Of a stretch of DNA of 64,000 nt, positions 22,144 through 34,579 are shown in pieces; position 1 is the first letter of the stretch, and each line of letters starts with the position of its first letter. The stretch is taken from contig MU394104.1 in the NCBI GenBank assembly GCA_022578605.1, forward strand, positions 1 to 64,000. The letters run 5' to 3'. The position numbers were made by a program, and so were the translations under genes. Under the pieces are notes generated by a model, which saw only the letters and a list, made by a program, of their open reading frames with translations, did not search any database and had not been told where the DNA came from. The DNA comes from Camillea tinctor. Taxonomy: Eukaryota > Ascomycota > Sordariomycetes > Xylariales > Xylariaceae.

Positions 22144-24427
22144 CTACATGGGCGTGGCGAAGGCTTCCGCCGGTAGCTGTGCCTATTGAAAATTAGATCC
22201 AAGGCCATTCTTTCTCTAAAGGTGGGTCAATGCACTTACTCGCTTTTCGTTGAACGATACTAGGGCCTGGTCAAAGTTCCATGCAGCGCCATCCAGGCAG
22301 AACTTGGAGTATTCCGGGGTCATGCCTGTCTGTTTGCAAAGCTCCATGACCATTTGTTGTTGGATGTCATTACCGGCCTGTGCAATTGGCACCGGAACCG
22401 GCTCGGTGGTAGTGGGCACTGGAGCGAATGCTTTGACGCAAAGCAAGTCACTCACAACCCGGATAGGATTTCTCCCAGGTGCGCCAGGTCCGATCACGAA
22501 AGTGCGTGAAAAACTCCTCTTGGCGGTTTTCAGGCTATCAGGTTCCTGATCCTCGTACTCGCCGTGGATAGTAATTATCATTCCGTCAACACCAGTTTGA
22601 CTTTGCCCTGATGGGTCCGCAAGGCCAACGATCGGGTGGCAGTCGATGATATACTTATCGAACTGGGACGCCAAATCTGGGTGCCGTGTTGGAGGCAGTT
22701 GTTTCCATGCACTCTGGATGAGATTCATACCAGTGAACAATCGCTGGAATCTGACAGCGGGGATTGTGATTTTGGTGTGGTTGCGGGAAAACTTGATATA
22801 GGCGCTCCAGCCAGGTACTCGCACATCCGGCGCATGTGGCGAGTGTGTGTTCACAGAGATGGAAAAGGTGCTCTGGTCGTCATAGTACTTAGCCGCTAGA
22901 TTATGTCGATCCGTGTCATATAGTTGCATGAATTCAGTGATGAAGCCTTCACCAACTCGGTTGATGTCACGAAAGTCGGCACCATGCTGTGGTAACGGCT
23001 TCGGTAGCGACGCTGCTATTTCGGCAGCTACTTGTTCTGGAGTTCTGACTTGGATACCGCTCAAGTTCTGAAGTTTGGGAAACCAATTGATGAGTTCTGT
23101 TTTGTAGTTGGGATCCAAAGATTCAATGGGATTGTCGTTGAGAAGTAACGTCTCAAGATTCCGAAGGCGGTGGCGCCATTTCTGGAGACCCTTTAGGTCT
23201 TTGAATTGGTTTCGACTAAGGTCGAGGTTGACTAGGTCTGGGAAGGTTTCGGCTAAGGACATGATCTGGAGCACATCATCGACGCTGTTACCCGCAAGGC
23301 TGACACTGACAACAGCATCGCGTTTTGCCTGGGCCGTCTTGAACAATCCCTCGCAAACTGCCATAAGCGCGCGGAACAGCTTTTCCGGCTTGTTCTCGCC
23401 GCTGAAAAAGCCCATCTGGTTGAGACCCGCATCTTCACCAAGGGCTGACAGATTCAATAATTTGTTCTCAACATCGTAGCGAAGGCTCAGAATACTCCGT
23501 AGTTGGTCTTTGACCTCGATCGCGCTCGAGGACAAGGTGGCTTCTCCGGAAGCTGGCATCCCTTCCGTAGACTCTGAGATAGTCAGGATTGTCCCCGCCC
23601 ATTGGAAATTATTGAGTTTAAGTATCTCTTCCGCATCCTCCTTACTTGCTGTAATAAAAACGAAGTCACCATTCACTTGTGACTGGTAGATGTTAGCAAG
23701 GTAATGAAACCTTGTTATTTATCTAGGATTCCGGGATAGGTACGCGGCTTGGTTTGAGATTATCTGTCTCCTCGTTTTGCGAGCTTCACGGCATAATAAC
23801 GATTGCGGAGAATTTGTGCGTCGCTTCGTAACCTCCCAGATCCTCAGACGGGATGGGATTCTTAACACATACCTTCTTAATCCTAACGTGTCGCGTGATC
23901 TTTCCGACACTCTGGGCTTTGCGTTCCAGGAATGTCAGCAATTCCTTGAGTCCACCCCCTTCATTTCCAGCAGCCCTACTAGACCGCAGTCCCTCGACCT
24001 TCAGCGTAACTGCTTGGGTTCCGTTGGTTTGGCGGGTGGTGCGAGACGTGCGAGCAGAGCTTGCCATCCCGGTGGTGACACGTGAGTTGAGGCCACCAGT
24101 GCCGCCATTTAAGGCTCGTTGTATGATCTGTTGCGCCTTGACTGAGGTCCGCGGAGGACGAGATGTCGTGCCTGTCGATCGAGGTGCCCGTGGTGCCGAG
24201 CCTGTAGGGTTTGGGGTATTGTCGGTACGTTTCGGGTTGCGAGGCGCACGGCTGGAACCAGCAGGTCCATCCATATCAAGATCACCATCTCGGTCGACCT
24301 TCGTAGCGCCGGCGCCTCGACGCTTAGATACACCACCTCGAGTAGTCGGTTTCCCACCACCAGTTGAGGCTCGCGTGTTGCGCGGGCCAGTAGGAGGGGC
24401 TCCCTTACGAGGACCGGTAGGCGCCAT
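22144..24427 (-). CDS. mex67: mRNA export receptor Mex67 (NXF1/TAP homologue)
   Basis: Three exons on the minus strand: 24427-23873, 23682-22240 and 22182-22144. They give 678 residues. Intron 1 (190 nt) is GTATGT...GCTAAC...CCAG and intron 2 (57 nt) GTAAGT...AATAG, both phase 0. The order is: a basic Arg/Gly/Pro N-terminal arm (1-125); a divergent RRM (about 126-220, ending in ITRHVRIKK and VNGDFVFITASKEDAEEIL); leucine-rich repeats (about 265-400, LNLDLSRNQFKDLKGL); an NTF2-like fold (about 425-600, GEGFITEFMQLYDTDRHNL); and a C-terminal UBA/TAP-C domain (MELCKQTGMTPEYSKFCL, then WNFDQAL). The 13-codon last exon completes the TAP-C helix (AQLPAEAF). Mex67 with Mtr2 carries mRNPs through nuclear pores. 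The gene is divergent from mph1, with 919 bp between start codons. Confidence 0.92.
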
Positions 24428-25346
24428 GATGACAGATGGCGAAGGGGAGGGGGAGGGGAATCGGTGGTTGGGATGGGATGTCGCGTGGAGGCAAGGTGAT
24501 TATTTATGCGCACTGCAGTGGTCAAAAGACAAGACCAGTCGAAACGCAGAAGGCAAGTCAATGCAACGAAGCGCAATAAAAGACTGAGGTAAGGGCGCAA
24601 GCGAAGAGCGTGAGGCAGATGAGGAAATGGCAGTAGTGAGAAGTTGCCGTCAAACGAGGCTGGCTAGCTTCGGTGGTGATGATGACCATTCAGTCGCAGG
24701 TGGATTATGGAAGTAGGCTGTCTGGAAGGATGATGATGTAGAAAGAAGAGTGGCGGAAAGATGGAGCGAGGGGCCAAGGGAATTATAAAGTAACCTTCTG
24801 CGCTATTGAATGGGAGAGAACAATGAATAGCGCAGAGGGCTGCAGTGAATGTGGTGGGAGTCAAGAAATAAAATCTGGAAAAAACCAGAGAGTGAGTGGG
24901 AGAGTGAGTGACGTCTGGCTGGAGTTGGCAAGGGAAAAAAAGGTAAAGGTGAAAAAAGAAATGCGAACACTGGAAATCCTTTAGCACGGGCCAATCAATG
25001 TTTGCTTTTTCCGATTTGTTGACTCAGCCAGAACGGATCCATAATTATGTGGGTCTATTTCAAGGCTGACAAGGACCTGGAAAGCTAAATGCAGCAAAGA
25101 TGCAGGCAACTAGGTAGAAGGGGGGGGGGGAAGGAAAGCACATGACCGCGCGACACATTCGTTAAGACAACCTGGGCCAGCTGGCCGAAATCCGATTGAC
25201 AGCAGATAAAATACTAATAAGGTACCTAGGTACGTATGGCAAGCTTATACGCGTTTTCATTGTACCCACCCACTAACTACCTTACATTGATACTTACAAC
25301 TTACAACCACCGAAATTGAATTCAAATAATTGTTTTTGATAATACC
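24428..25346. promoter_or_regulatory. Divergent promoter region of mex67 and mph1
   Basis: 919 bp between two divergent start codons. It contains a G10 tract (near 25121-25130) and a GGTACCTAGGTAC palindrome near 25221-25233. There is no convincing ORF, and no individual factor site can be assigned. Confidence 0.5.
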
Positions 25347-28300
25347 ATGGATTCCGATGAGTTTGACGATGATATCGCCGACGAGGATCTGATCATCGCA
25401 GCTACTCAGGCTCAATCCCCAAATCGCGTCCCATCATCATCCACCATCAAGTTGAACCAAGGCCGGTTTCAACCCCACGTTCAGCAGCGCACTCCAGCTC
25501 CGCGGAACAGGAATTCCACAGTAGTATGATAAAACCGCAACTAAAGTTAGCATGCTTGATTCTATGGATATTTATACTGATCGTTATTTTTCCTAGCCCC
25601 GGATTAGCTCGGCGAGTCTCAAGAGAACTGCTCTGGCTGACTTCGAGAATCTCCCATCTGATGCATTTTCGAGTTCACCAGTAACTGGGGCTGTGAATGG
25701 CTCAGCTACCTCCCAGGGGAGGGCTGCGGCAGGTTCTCGGCCCGTCTCTGGCTTTGGCACGCCGGCCATAGGGTATAGGCAAACCACGCTGTTTGGTAAT
25801 ACAATCCAGACATCCCAGGGCCCAGATTCCACTCAGTCGAGTAGTAGAAACCGGGTCTTTAAAGCAGATCTGCCGCCAGAACCTCCAACCCATCATGAAT
25901 TAGATAGAGAGGCCATGAAGACGTGGGTTTACCCTACCAACTTGGGTCCCACTCGAGACTATCAGTTCAGTATCGTGAAGAATGGATTATTCAACAACAC
26001 CCTCGTGGCCCTGCCAACGGGTCTGGGTAAGACTTTTATTGCCGCGACCATCATGTTAAACTACTTTCGCTGGATGAAGACGGCCAAGCTCATATTTGTT
26101 GCCCCCACCAAACCTCTTGTTTCCCAGCAAGTGGATGCTTGTTTCAATATCGCCGGTATCCCAAGATCACAGACCACCCTCCTCACCGGAGAAATATCTC
26201 CAGGTCTTCGTGCTGAAGAATGGGAGTCCAAGAGGGTCTTCTTCATGACACCACAGACATTAGAAAATGATCTGTCTTCTGGTTTTGCTGATCCCAAGTC
26301 AATTGGCTTGCTTGTTGTAGATGAAGCCCACAGGGCTACTGGAAATTATTCCTACGTAAAAGTTGTCACATTCTTAAGGCGCTTTTCCAACAGTTTCCGC
26401 ATACTAGCCCTCACCGCCACACCGGGTTCTAAGGTCGAATCTGTGCAAGAAGTAATCGATAGCCTTGGTGTCTCCCACGTGGAGATCCGTACCGAAGAGT
26501 CGATTGACATCCGCCAGTACGTACATCAAAGAGATGAAGATATTGTTCTCCTTGACCCGTCGGATGAGATGAATCTCATTAAAGAACTATTCTCCAAAGC
26601 CTTAAAACCTCTCGTGGACAAATTGAGCCAGCAAAACATTTACTATGGCCGGGACCCAATGTCTCTTACTACGTTTGGCCTAATCCAAGCAAGAAAAGAC
26701 TGGTTCGCTCGTGCTGGCAAACATGCCAATCAAGGCGTGAAATTTACGACAATGGCGATATTCTCGGTCCTTGGGAGTTTAGCTCATAGTATTAAACTAC
26801 TCAATTTTCATGGCATAAAACCATTCTATGATAATTTGGCGCAATTCCGTGACGAGGTCGAAGGCAAGGGCGAGAAGGGTTCCAAGTTCAAACGGCAGAT
26901 TACCGACTCCCCAAGCTTCCAAGAAATGATGAACAAAATAGCGAGTTGGTCCAAAAAGGATGATTTTATTAGTCACCCGAAGTTGACTTGCCTTTGCGAC
27001 ACCGTTCTCAACCATTTTATGGATGCTGGCGAAGGACGTGAAAACAGTTCTTCTAACACGAGAATCATCGTCTTCAGCGAGTACCGGGATAGTGCCGAAG
27101 AGATCGTACGGATACTTAATACTCACAAACCCCTGATTCGAGCAGCAGTTTTTGTTGGTCAAGCTGATTCGAAAAGGTCGGAGGGCATGAAGCAAGCTGA
27201 GCAGATCGAGAGAATCCGAAAGTTCAAAGAAGGTGATTTCAACGTGCTCGTTGCAACCTCGATCGGAGAAGAGGGTCTTGATATCGGACAAGTTGACTTA
27301 ATCATCTGTTATGATGCCTCTGCATCCCCGATTCGAATGTTGCAGAGGATGGGACGAACAGGGAGAAAGCGAGCTGGCAAAGTTGTTTTGCTTCTGATGC
27401 GAGGAAAAGAAGCCGACAACTACGCCAAGTCCAAGGACGGTTACGAGAAAATGCAAATGATGATATGTGACGGGAGTCGATTCAATTTCCGCCATGATCT
27501 CTCTGCAAGGATAGTCCCGCGGGATATTCGGCCTGAGGTCGATATGAGAGCCGTGGAAATCCCCGTGGAAAACACCCAAATTTCGGGCTTACCAGAACCA
27601 AAGAAGGGACAGCCTAAAAAGAAAAGGCCGCCAAAGAAATTCCATATGCCGGATGGCGTCGAGACTGGCTTCATGAGCGTAGCATCTATGCTAAGTAAAC
27701 AAGCCGGTCCCAAGAAGGCCAAAGCAACTCCAGGTCCTGTTGAGCAAGATCAAATTGCAGATATCCCTCAGCTAAACCAGGTCTTGCTTCAAGAGAAGCA
27801 GAATGCTGAACTAAATAAGATGTATAAAAACCTTCCTTATCATCACCAGGACGATATGGAATTTATCGAACAGGTGGACATGACAGCACATCCAGCAGCG
27901 CAAAGAGTACGGCGGAAAACAGTTCATCTAAAACATGGAGCGTATACGAAAAGATGTATCAAGCTATTCCAGACTCTGGCGAAATCGCAGTCACCCAAAG
28001 ACCGCTTTACTAAGCCGTATAACGAATCAGCCGGGACCCGCTATAGACGAATCCCTTTACCCAATGAGGGCTCTGATACGGAACCGGAAGCAAAGGAACA
28101 AGAAGCAATAGAAGCAGGACCGGCTCGTAAAAAGAGAAAGACGATTTCACCCTTTGCGGAGGATGACAACGACGAACTCGAAGAACTCCCAGTGATACTG
28201 TCTCATGATATTCCTGCAAAGAAAGCACCCGCGCGCAAAAAACAGGCTTCGTCCACTGCCCATCCTAGGGTTATAGAAGTTTTGGATGATAGCGAAGAAG

Positions 28301-28947
28301 AAGCCAAACTTCCGCGCCAGAAGACCGCCGCGGCTTCTGTCAAACCAAAAAAGTCCAGAGTAACACGACCAGCCCCGAAAGGTGGACGTAAACAGCCAAA
28401 TAAGGCCCAGAAGGCAGCTGCCGTCTATGACGAGAGCGCCGATGAGGGCGACGACTGTAGGCGAACGAGCGACCTGGAGCTAACAGATGATTCGGATAGT
28501 GGTGCTGACCTCGAAGACTTCGTCGTCGGCGATGACGTAGCTTCATCCAGCCATGCCATTTCGTCGAGCCTACCATACCGGCGCTCTACATCACCCACAT
28601 CCATACCCTCCTCTGCCCCCCGTAGACCCATGGCCAGAAAATCGCAGAAGCGGCAGCGGCGGGAGGAACACTTATCCAAACCAAAGCCATATCACCGGGC
28701 GCCAGTCTTCGCTGCGTCACAAGATAGCGACAACGATGATGACGAGGATGATGAGGTGCCCTCCATGAGCCAGATAGCCGGGGGTAAGGCGCGATCTGGA
28801 CATAGTGACACCGCCAGTCAGGATTCAGAGGACGACGACGAAGTTAGTGATCAAGAAACCCCGGTACGCAAAGGCAAGGGGCGGGGGAAAGCTGCCCGCG
28901 GGAGAGTCGTCCTTGATGATGACGACGATGAGGAAGATGACGATTAG
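25347..28947 (+). CDS. mph1: ATP-dependent DNA helicase Mph1 (FANCM family)
   Basis: Exon 1 is 25347-25523 and exon 2 25597-28947, with a 73-nt intron (GTATGA...CCTAG, phase 0). The protein is 1175 residues. SF2 helicase motifs appear in order: motif [12 protein letters not shown] (about 200), motif [12 protein letters not shown] (about 299), motif III LTATPGS (about 331). The C-terminal RecA lobe has [15 protein letters not shown] and [10 protein letters not shown] (about 644). The helical insert between the lobes is the Hef/FANCM type. The C-terminal ~350 residues are acidic and Ser-rich with Lys/Arg clusters (probable NLS, e.g. PARKKRKT) and end in an Asp/Glu run. Mph1 unwinds D-loops and reverses stalled forks in error-free repair. 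A GTAGTATG sequence at the exon 1 end leaves a one-codon choice of donor. Confidence 0.92.
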
Positions 28948-30252
28948 TTCACCCGTGTCATATGTGTGCTGTGGACTATTATTATGCATTGATTGTTTGG
29001 AAATTCAATCAGCTCGCTCATTGGGCTATGTTTTCAGAAGGGGTTTTTAAAATATGTGAGCTCAACTGGAATGGAATAAAGTAATGACCTTGTCACGAAT
29101 GCTTTGGCGGCCTGTCTGTGTACTCGGGAATCTCTCGAGAGTGAAATAGAGTAAAATAGATGTTCTAATATGCCTGTACAATGAACTCATCCGTTCTAGG
29201 TATTTCTATGAAGCATTTGACATGATCGAAAAGAGGGAAGACAGCACAAGAATACTCACCTCAACCTCGCTCTTGCTCTCCATCAGTTCGTTTATTCGAC
29301 ATATTGCCTACTATGGCTAAGCCATATCCAGCTCCCTTCTAGGAATACCAGTGTGTTTGCTTATTCGATTAAATTAAGACGTACACCTAACCGAACCTAC
29401 ATCAATGATACAATGACTGGCTGCCAAGAAACCGCGTGGCAATAGAATTAACTACGTAACTACTTATAGGCCTTGCATGCATTCACATGAATTATATCGG
29501 TAGGGAAGGGGAGGGGGAATGTCGATTACTCAGACCACAATGATCAGGACTTTTTTTGAAAACAGAATGGAATTATGCTAACATTATATATGTATTTGTA
29601 ATGGCACTTTAACTAAACCTGCCTTTGCCCAACGACGGTCAAAAATAAATAAATAAAATAAACATCGCTTTCACCGACTCCCTCATATCTCTTCGTCAGA
29701 AAAAAAAAAAAGTAAAATGCGCAGCAACCTCCCCCTGTCGTCCCCCTCTGTCCTCCTTGATTCTCTATGGCCGCGCATATAAGGGGAGAGCCTTGTTATC
29801 CTTGCTTGTATATGAATTGTACTCCTTGCCTGACAAGAAAAAAACAGATAAAGAGGGGGGAATCAACATTGGCTGTAAGTAGTAACCAAATTCTGTACAA
29901 CCTAGACTTGTCCTTGCACCTGGGACACCCTTCCTGAAAAAAAAAAAAAAACATTGAACCTCCATGCTAGATATCTGGTCGTTAAAAAGGTTACTACCTC
30001 ATAATCCGTTGGTAGGTAGAGGAAGGCAAGAAAAAAACGCCACCTTCCAGTGAATAATAGATTCATTCACAAGGAATACGTTTCAAAAGTTCATTCGAAC
30101 CCGCTCTCCTTTCCCTTGTCTCTTCCCCTGAGATCTCAAAAAAAGTTTGAATATATCGTGATGTGCTCGCTCATAGACGAATGGTGACATTGAGACGACG
30201 ATGGCGATGATAATTCTTATGATGAAGATGCTGATAACAGCGCGGTCATCTT
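28948..30252. other. Convergent spacer, no gene seen
   Basis: 3' regions of mph1 and the next minus-strand gene. A12 and A13 runs (near 29700 and 29937) and A/T-rich DNA. No recognisable coding or RNA feature. Confidence 0.5.
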
Positions 30253-31623
30253 TCAAGCTACCACGCTCCTGCTCATTCCAGCACCCCAGCGGAACTTCCG
30301 TAGTGTCCCTCCGCCACTCCGGATGACTTCCCGACCACAACTACTGCTGTCACTGGCATTGCCTACACCACCTAGGCTGCTGAGAGATTCCTGGCGTCCG
30401 ACTTCTCTTCCGATGACATAGCCAGCCCCGAAACCAACGACAGATACTAGTACGACGACACCAGCGCTAACAACCCAGGTCATGAGCGAGGGGCTGATGA
30501 GTGCATCATCACCAGTGCCCACTACTGTTCTCTTTTTCTTGGTCGCACGGGACTTGGTGCCCGAAATGGGAGTTGCCGAACGCTTGATTTTCTCGCCGGA
30601 AGCTTCACGCGTCGTAGAAGCGGCTTGGTTGTTTCTAGGTGATTGAATAGGTCTCCTGGCCTGTGGTTGTGCCTGTGGTTGTGGTTGTGGCCGTATTTGT
30701 GTCTGCGTCTGTGCTGCTGCTTGTGGTGATGGTCCCATCAACTCGCTCTCAGGAACAAACCGCATTTCAACAGGCCGATTGCTGGTTGCTGGAACAGCAC
30801 GTCCACCCATCTCTTTCTCGCCATCCTTCGGCAAGCCTCTAGCTGCGGCTGCGCAGCTAAGCAGGGTGGTCAGGCTCGCACGAAGCGCAGCATCGTTATC
30901 GGCCTGGTAGTTTGGTGACATGAAGCCGGGACCGCGACGGTCGATACGTGTGCTTGATCGCTGGTTGAATGAGGGTCGGGGAGTAGTTTGAGGGATGGCT
31001 GAAGCTGCGGAATGGCGATGGGTAAGATGAGAGGGCGGGTGTGTAAAGGCGTTGGGCTGGGGACGGAATGGCTCGGGCGGCCGCCTCCCCAGTGCGGTTG
31101 CATTCTCATCGTCATCATCGCTTGAATCGGATTCAACGGCCCTAGACTGATTGTGTTGTCGTGGTTGAGGGTTGGGAGTAGCCTGAGATCGGGTGATGTT
31201 TTCGGTCGAGCTTGTCAGCACATGGTCTTCCTCACTATCCGACTCGTCGTATTCTTCCTGGCTGCTGGTCGCTCCGGTTTGTCCGGGCCGGCTCACAATC
31301 ACTGCGGGTTGCTGGGGGTTCAGATGGGCGTAGGACTGCGGGTGCAAGCGCCGTCGCCTGGCGCCGTAGGACGAGCCGACTTGAAGACCGGTGGTGACAA
31401 TCTCGTCGCCTATTGAAGACACAGACGATGACGATGGGTGTGAGCACACCTCGACCCAAGATTCTGCATCAGTTAGTTGTTGCCTGCTATGGTAATAAAG
31501 CGGAGGGTCCTGATACTTACCATCATTTCGCTGGCGTTGCTGGGCCGAAGGGCCCGTTCGGACCGCTGTGGCATCAACGAAACGGCTGCCTGCGTTGTTG
31601 TTTTGCCAATTCCGCCCGGTCAT
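30253..31623 (-). CDS. Unnamed single-TM protein with Atg8-interacting-like motif
   Basis: Exons 31623-31521 and 31463-30253, with a 57-nt intron (GTAAGT...CTAAC...GCAG), give 437 residues. The intron is a multiple of three and stop-free, so an unspliced message would simply insert 19 residues. Exon 2 opens with DESWVEV (residues 34-40), an acidic-flanked W-x-x-V that fits the Atg8-family interacting motif. A Ser-rich GDEIVTTGL segment follows, then a long disordered Pro/Gln/Ser part with acidic patches (EEYDESDSEED). A basic segment (TKSRATKKKRT) precedes one transmembrane helix near 358-382 (LMTWVVSAGVVVLVSVVGFGAGYVIG) and a ~45-residue Gly/Ser tail. I do not recognise a named family. A C-terminal TM and cytosolic AIM are the layout of selective-autophagy receptors, but that is inference. 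Confidence 0.65.
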   Translation of the reverse strand: MTGRNWQNNNAGSRFVDATAVRTGPSAQQRQRNDGKYQDPPLYYHSRQQLTDAESWVEVCSHPSSSSVSSIGDEIVTTGLQVGSSYGARRRRLHPQSYAHLNPQQPAVIVSRPGQTGATSSQEEYDESDSEEDHVLTSSTENITRSQATPNPQPRQHNQSRAVESDSSDDDDENATALGRRPPEPFRPQPNAFTHPPSHLTHRHSAASAIPQTTPRPSFNQRSSTRIDRRGPGFMSPNYQADNDAALRASLTTLLSCAAAARGLPKDGEKEMGGRAVPATSNRPVEMRFVPESELMGPSPQAAAQTQTQIRPQPQPQAQPQARRPIQSPRNNQAASTTREASGEKIKRSATPISGTKSRATKKKRTVVGTGDDALISPSLMTWVVSAGVVVLVSVVGFGAGYVIGREVGRQESLSSLGGVGNASDSSSCGREVIRSGGGTLRKFRWGAGMSRSVVA

Positions 31624-34579
31624 GTTGTCGGTCGATCGGTCGGTCAGTTGGTTAGAGAGGGAGATAAGAAATGAGAACTATAAGAACAACAACAGCCAAC
31701 GACCGGAAAGATGCAAAGTCAGGCGAGTGGTGGTGATGGTGGTGATGATGGTGTCGTTGACGATAGTACAGTGAATGGTCGAGGGTCTACCAGATGACGG
31801 CAGGGCCTCACCGACTGCCGAGGGACCTGCTTTCTCCACGACGTGGACACCAAAGGGAATGAAAAGAACCCCCCACGACGGATTACCGGTTATAGCAGTT
31901 TAGTGTGCCACTGATCTGCGTTCCTGATGCGTTGTCCGTGTGTCTATGTACTAAGATGCCCAGATGGTTAGGATGAAGAGGGAAGAGGAAGAGGAGGAGG
32001 AGGAGGAGGAAGAGGGAGACGACAACGGCAACGGCAACGACGTACAGAAAAGCAGCGGGGTATAGTTTATTGGAATTTGCTTCCAGAATCAACGGGCTTG
32101 AAGTTTCAAGCAGAAGACCCAGGTGTCAAAAGCCAGCACCGATTTCGTGTCGTGTGAATGGTAAATGATGTATGAGGTAAGGTGTGTTGGTCAGGTGTCC
32201 CTAGTCGAGGATAAGGAACGAATAAGAGGAATAGGACGAGTATATGTGATTGGAATGTGTCTCGTCAGACTAAGACCAAGCCTCTTTACCAAAAGCTAAG
32301 TCAGACCCAGACTCACTCACCACACTACGCTACAACTAAAGGATTGGATAATTCATTCAAACTAGTTTAGGTAGGCAGGTAAGGGAAATAGAATAGAAGA
32401 AGAGGGGGAAGAAGAAGAAGAAGGTGATAAGATGTTTTCTTAAAAAGACAAAAAATAATCATGGAAGACGAGGAAGAGGAAGAGGCTTAAGACATAGTAC
32501 TGGTAATAGTAATAGTACCCTAACCTAGTGGTATGCGAATTGCTTTGTTGTTCTTTGTTCCTTGGCTATGTCATGTGTGTATTAGGTACGAAGTACCGGG
32601 GGGGTTATGTACGGAAAATATGTATATGAATTATAACCTAGATGGATTAGATGGGTTTAGATGGATAGAATGGATAGAGGATGGGATGGAGTTGGATGGG
32701 GGTTGTATGGTTGTATGGGGTGTGTAATGGGTGGATGAAGTATTAAAGTAATAAAATAGTGAAGTTCCCCCGTCATATGTAGGGTGGTGTAAGAAGAAGC
32801 AGCTAAGGCTTGTAGGTTAAGTTCACTAGGTAGTTGTACATACCATATGTACATACATAGCATGGATACCTAGTGGATAAACTTAGGTAAGGTATTACAA
32901 GTTGTACAATACGCTTCCCATCTTACGTGCCCAGGTGCTTGTGTAGAATATAGCGCCTTGGCCCATTAAATAATACCTGACCTGAACTTAAAAACCTACA
33001 TGCACGCATGTAACTGAATGTAGGTACGGTACAGATGTATCCCTTCACACTTCCCGACTCGGAGGTAAGAAAATAGAAGACCCACCTGTTTATGTACTGG
33101 GGCTAACTCTCTGACTTGCATGAAACCTTCCAAATCTGTTCCAATCAGATAAAATATCCGTCTTATCTATGTCCATATCTCCCTCTATTTGTCTCTTATC
33201 GCCGTGTTTTCAGGTCTTATTCGACCATACCATATTGTACCTACGCATACCTGTCACCTAGGAACACCTAGGAGCACCTATTACAATAGTTTACTGCCTG
33301 CTCCCTACATCCAGAGCCCACGTGTTGCCCACTTCGGTTTTTGGAACTTGTCCTATAAAATGACACGCCCACTGAAGGGAACGAACATCTTCTAACCTAG
33401 TCATTGGATCATGGGAGACACTTGACTGACTGTTGGGGGCGCGGTGTTCGCACGCGCAACACGCCCCACACCATCCAACCATTATGAGATCCATATATAT
33501 ATAGTGTATATACGTACCTGACATCCACTTGACAGGCTACTTTATACCCCGGTTTCCCAACAGGAGACGCGCATGTATTCCGGTAGGTTTTCCGGTGTAC
33601 TAGACATGGTGTCGATACAGTCCACACTTTCGTAAACTAAAACACGAAAACGAAGCACAGATGATCAGGCCGACATCGCCCTCCCACCCCCTGGTTTTCT
33701 ATTTTTCTAGACCTCAACACTACTGCAAGAGAATGCCGATCCAAGATGCATATAGGGTCCCTCCCTGTTATACATCCGATCGCATCAGCTGGAAAGGACG
33801 GCACCACCGTCATACGGTCATACGACGGTGATATGAGAATGGTATGAGCATGGGCTTTTCGGGTTCAACAACTTCATAAACATCTAGATTACCTGTCACA
33901 GAATCAACTCTACTACTAGTGCTACGACAGCGCATTGTTGGTACTTTCCTATGCTGGGAAAAAAAAAAAGAATCGATTCGTATCATTATGAATAACTATA
34001 TAGACCGAGGAAGGGAAGGGGTATTTGTAGTACTATAGAACATGCATGGGGTAGAGCACACTTACCGAGATCAGTTTACCTGGAGTAGTTGCCATGCCAA
34101 GCACGGAAGAGGTCGATGATCGTCTTTCTTCCGGAGAATCAAAACCGACCAGACCATCTTATCAAACCCTCAAATGCCGTCATCAGCCCTCGTAGTATAG
34201 AAGCTTGGTCCACTTTCACTATGCTCTTGCATGAGCACAGCAAAGCTTCTTCCCAACCTTATCGACTAGAAGCCCTCGGTGCCCACAGGAAAAGCCGACT
34301 GTATTAAGTGTGTATCCCAAGAGAGTGCATGGACTGACCCTCGAATTAAGCCTTCAGGCGCATGTGCGCTTTTATAATCAAGTTCTCTCTGCCCTCAAAA
34401 CCCACGTAGGGGCTGTCCCCTAAATCAAGCCCTCAGGTGCATCACAGCCTCAGGACGAAGCTTAGCCATCAAAGCCCACAACTCGGAACGAGTTTATAGA
34501 TTTAGAAAGCCGACAACCCACAAAGCCAATCATTGCGTGTCTAGAGCCCTCGGAACCGTCAAGTGCGGCTTCACCACAT
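31624..34579. other. Spacer of 3 kb, no gene seen
   Basis: Promoter of the preceding minus-strand gene and 3' region of the nucleolin-like gene. It contains GGTGAT and GAGGAAGAG simple repeats (31728-31752, 31978-32012), a TGGAT-rich purine stretch (32640-32725), an A12 run (33960) and CACCTAGGA repeats (33255-33280). No recognisable ORF or RNA gene. Confidence 0.5.
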
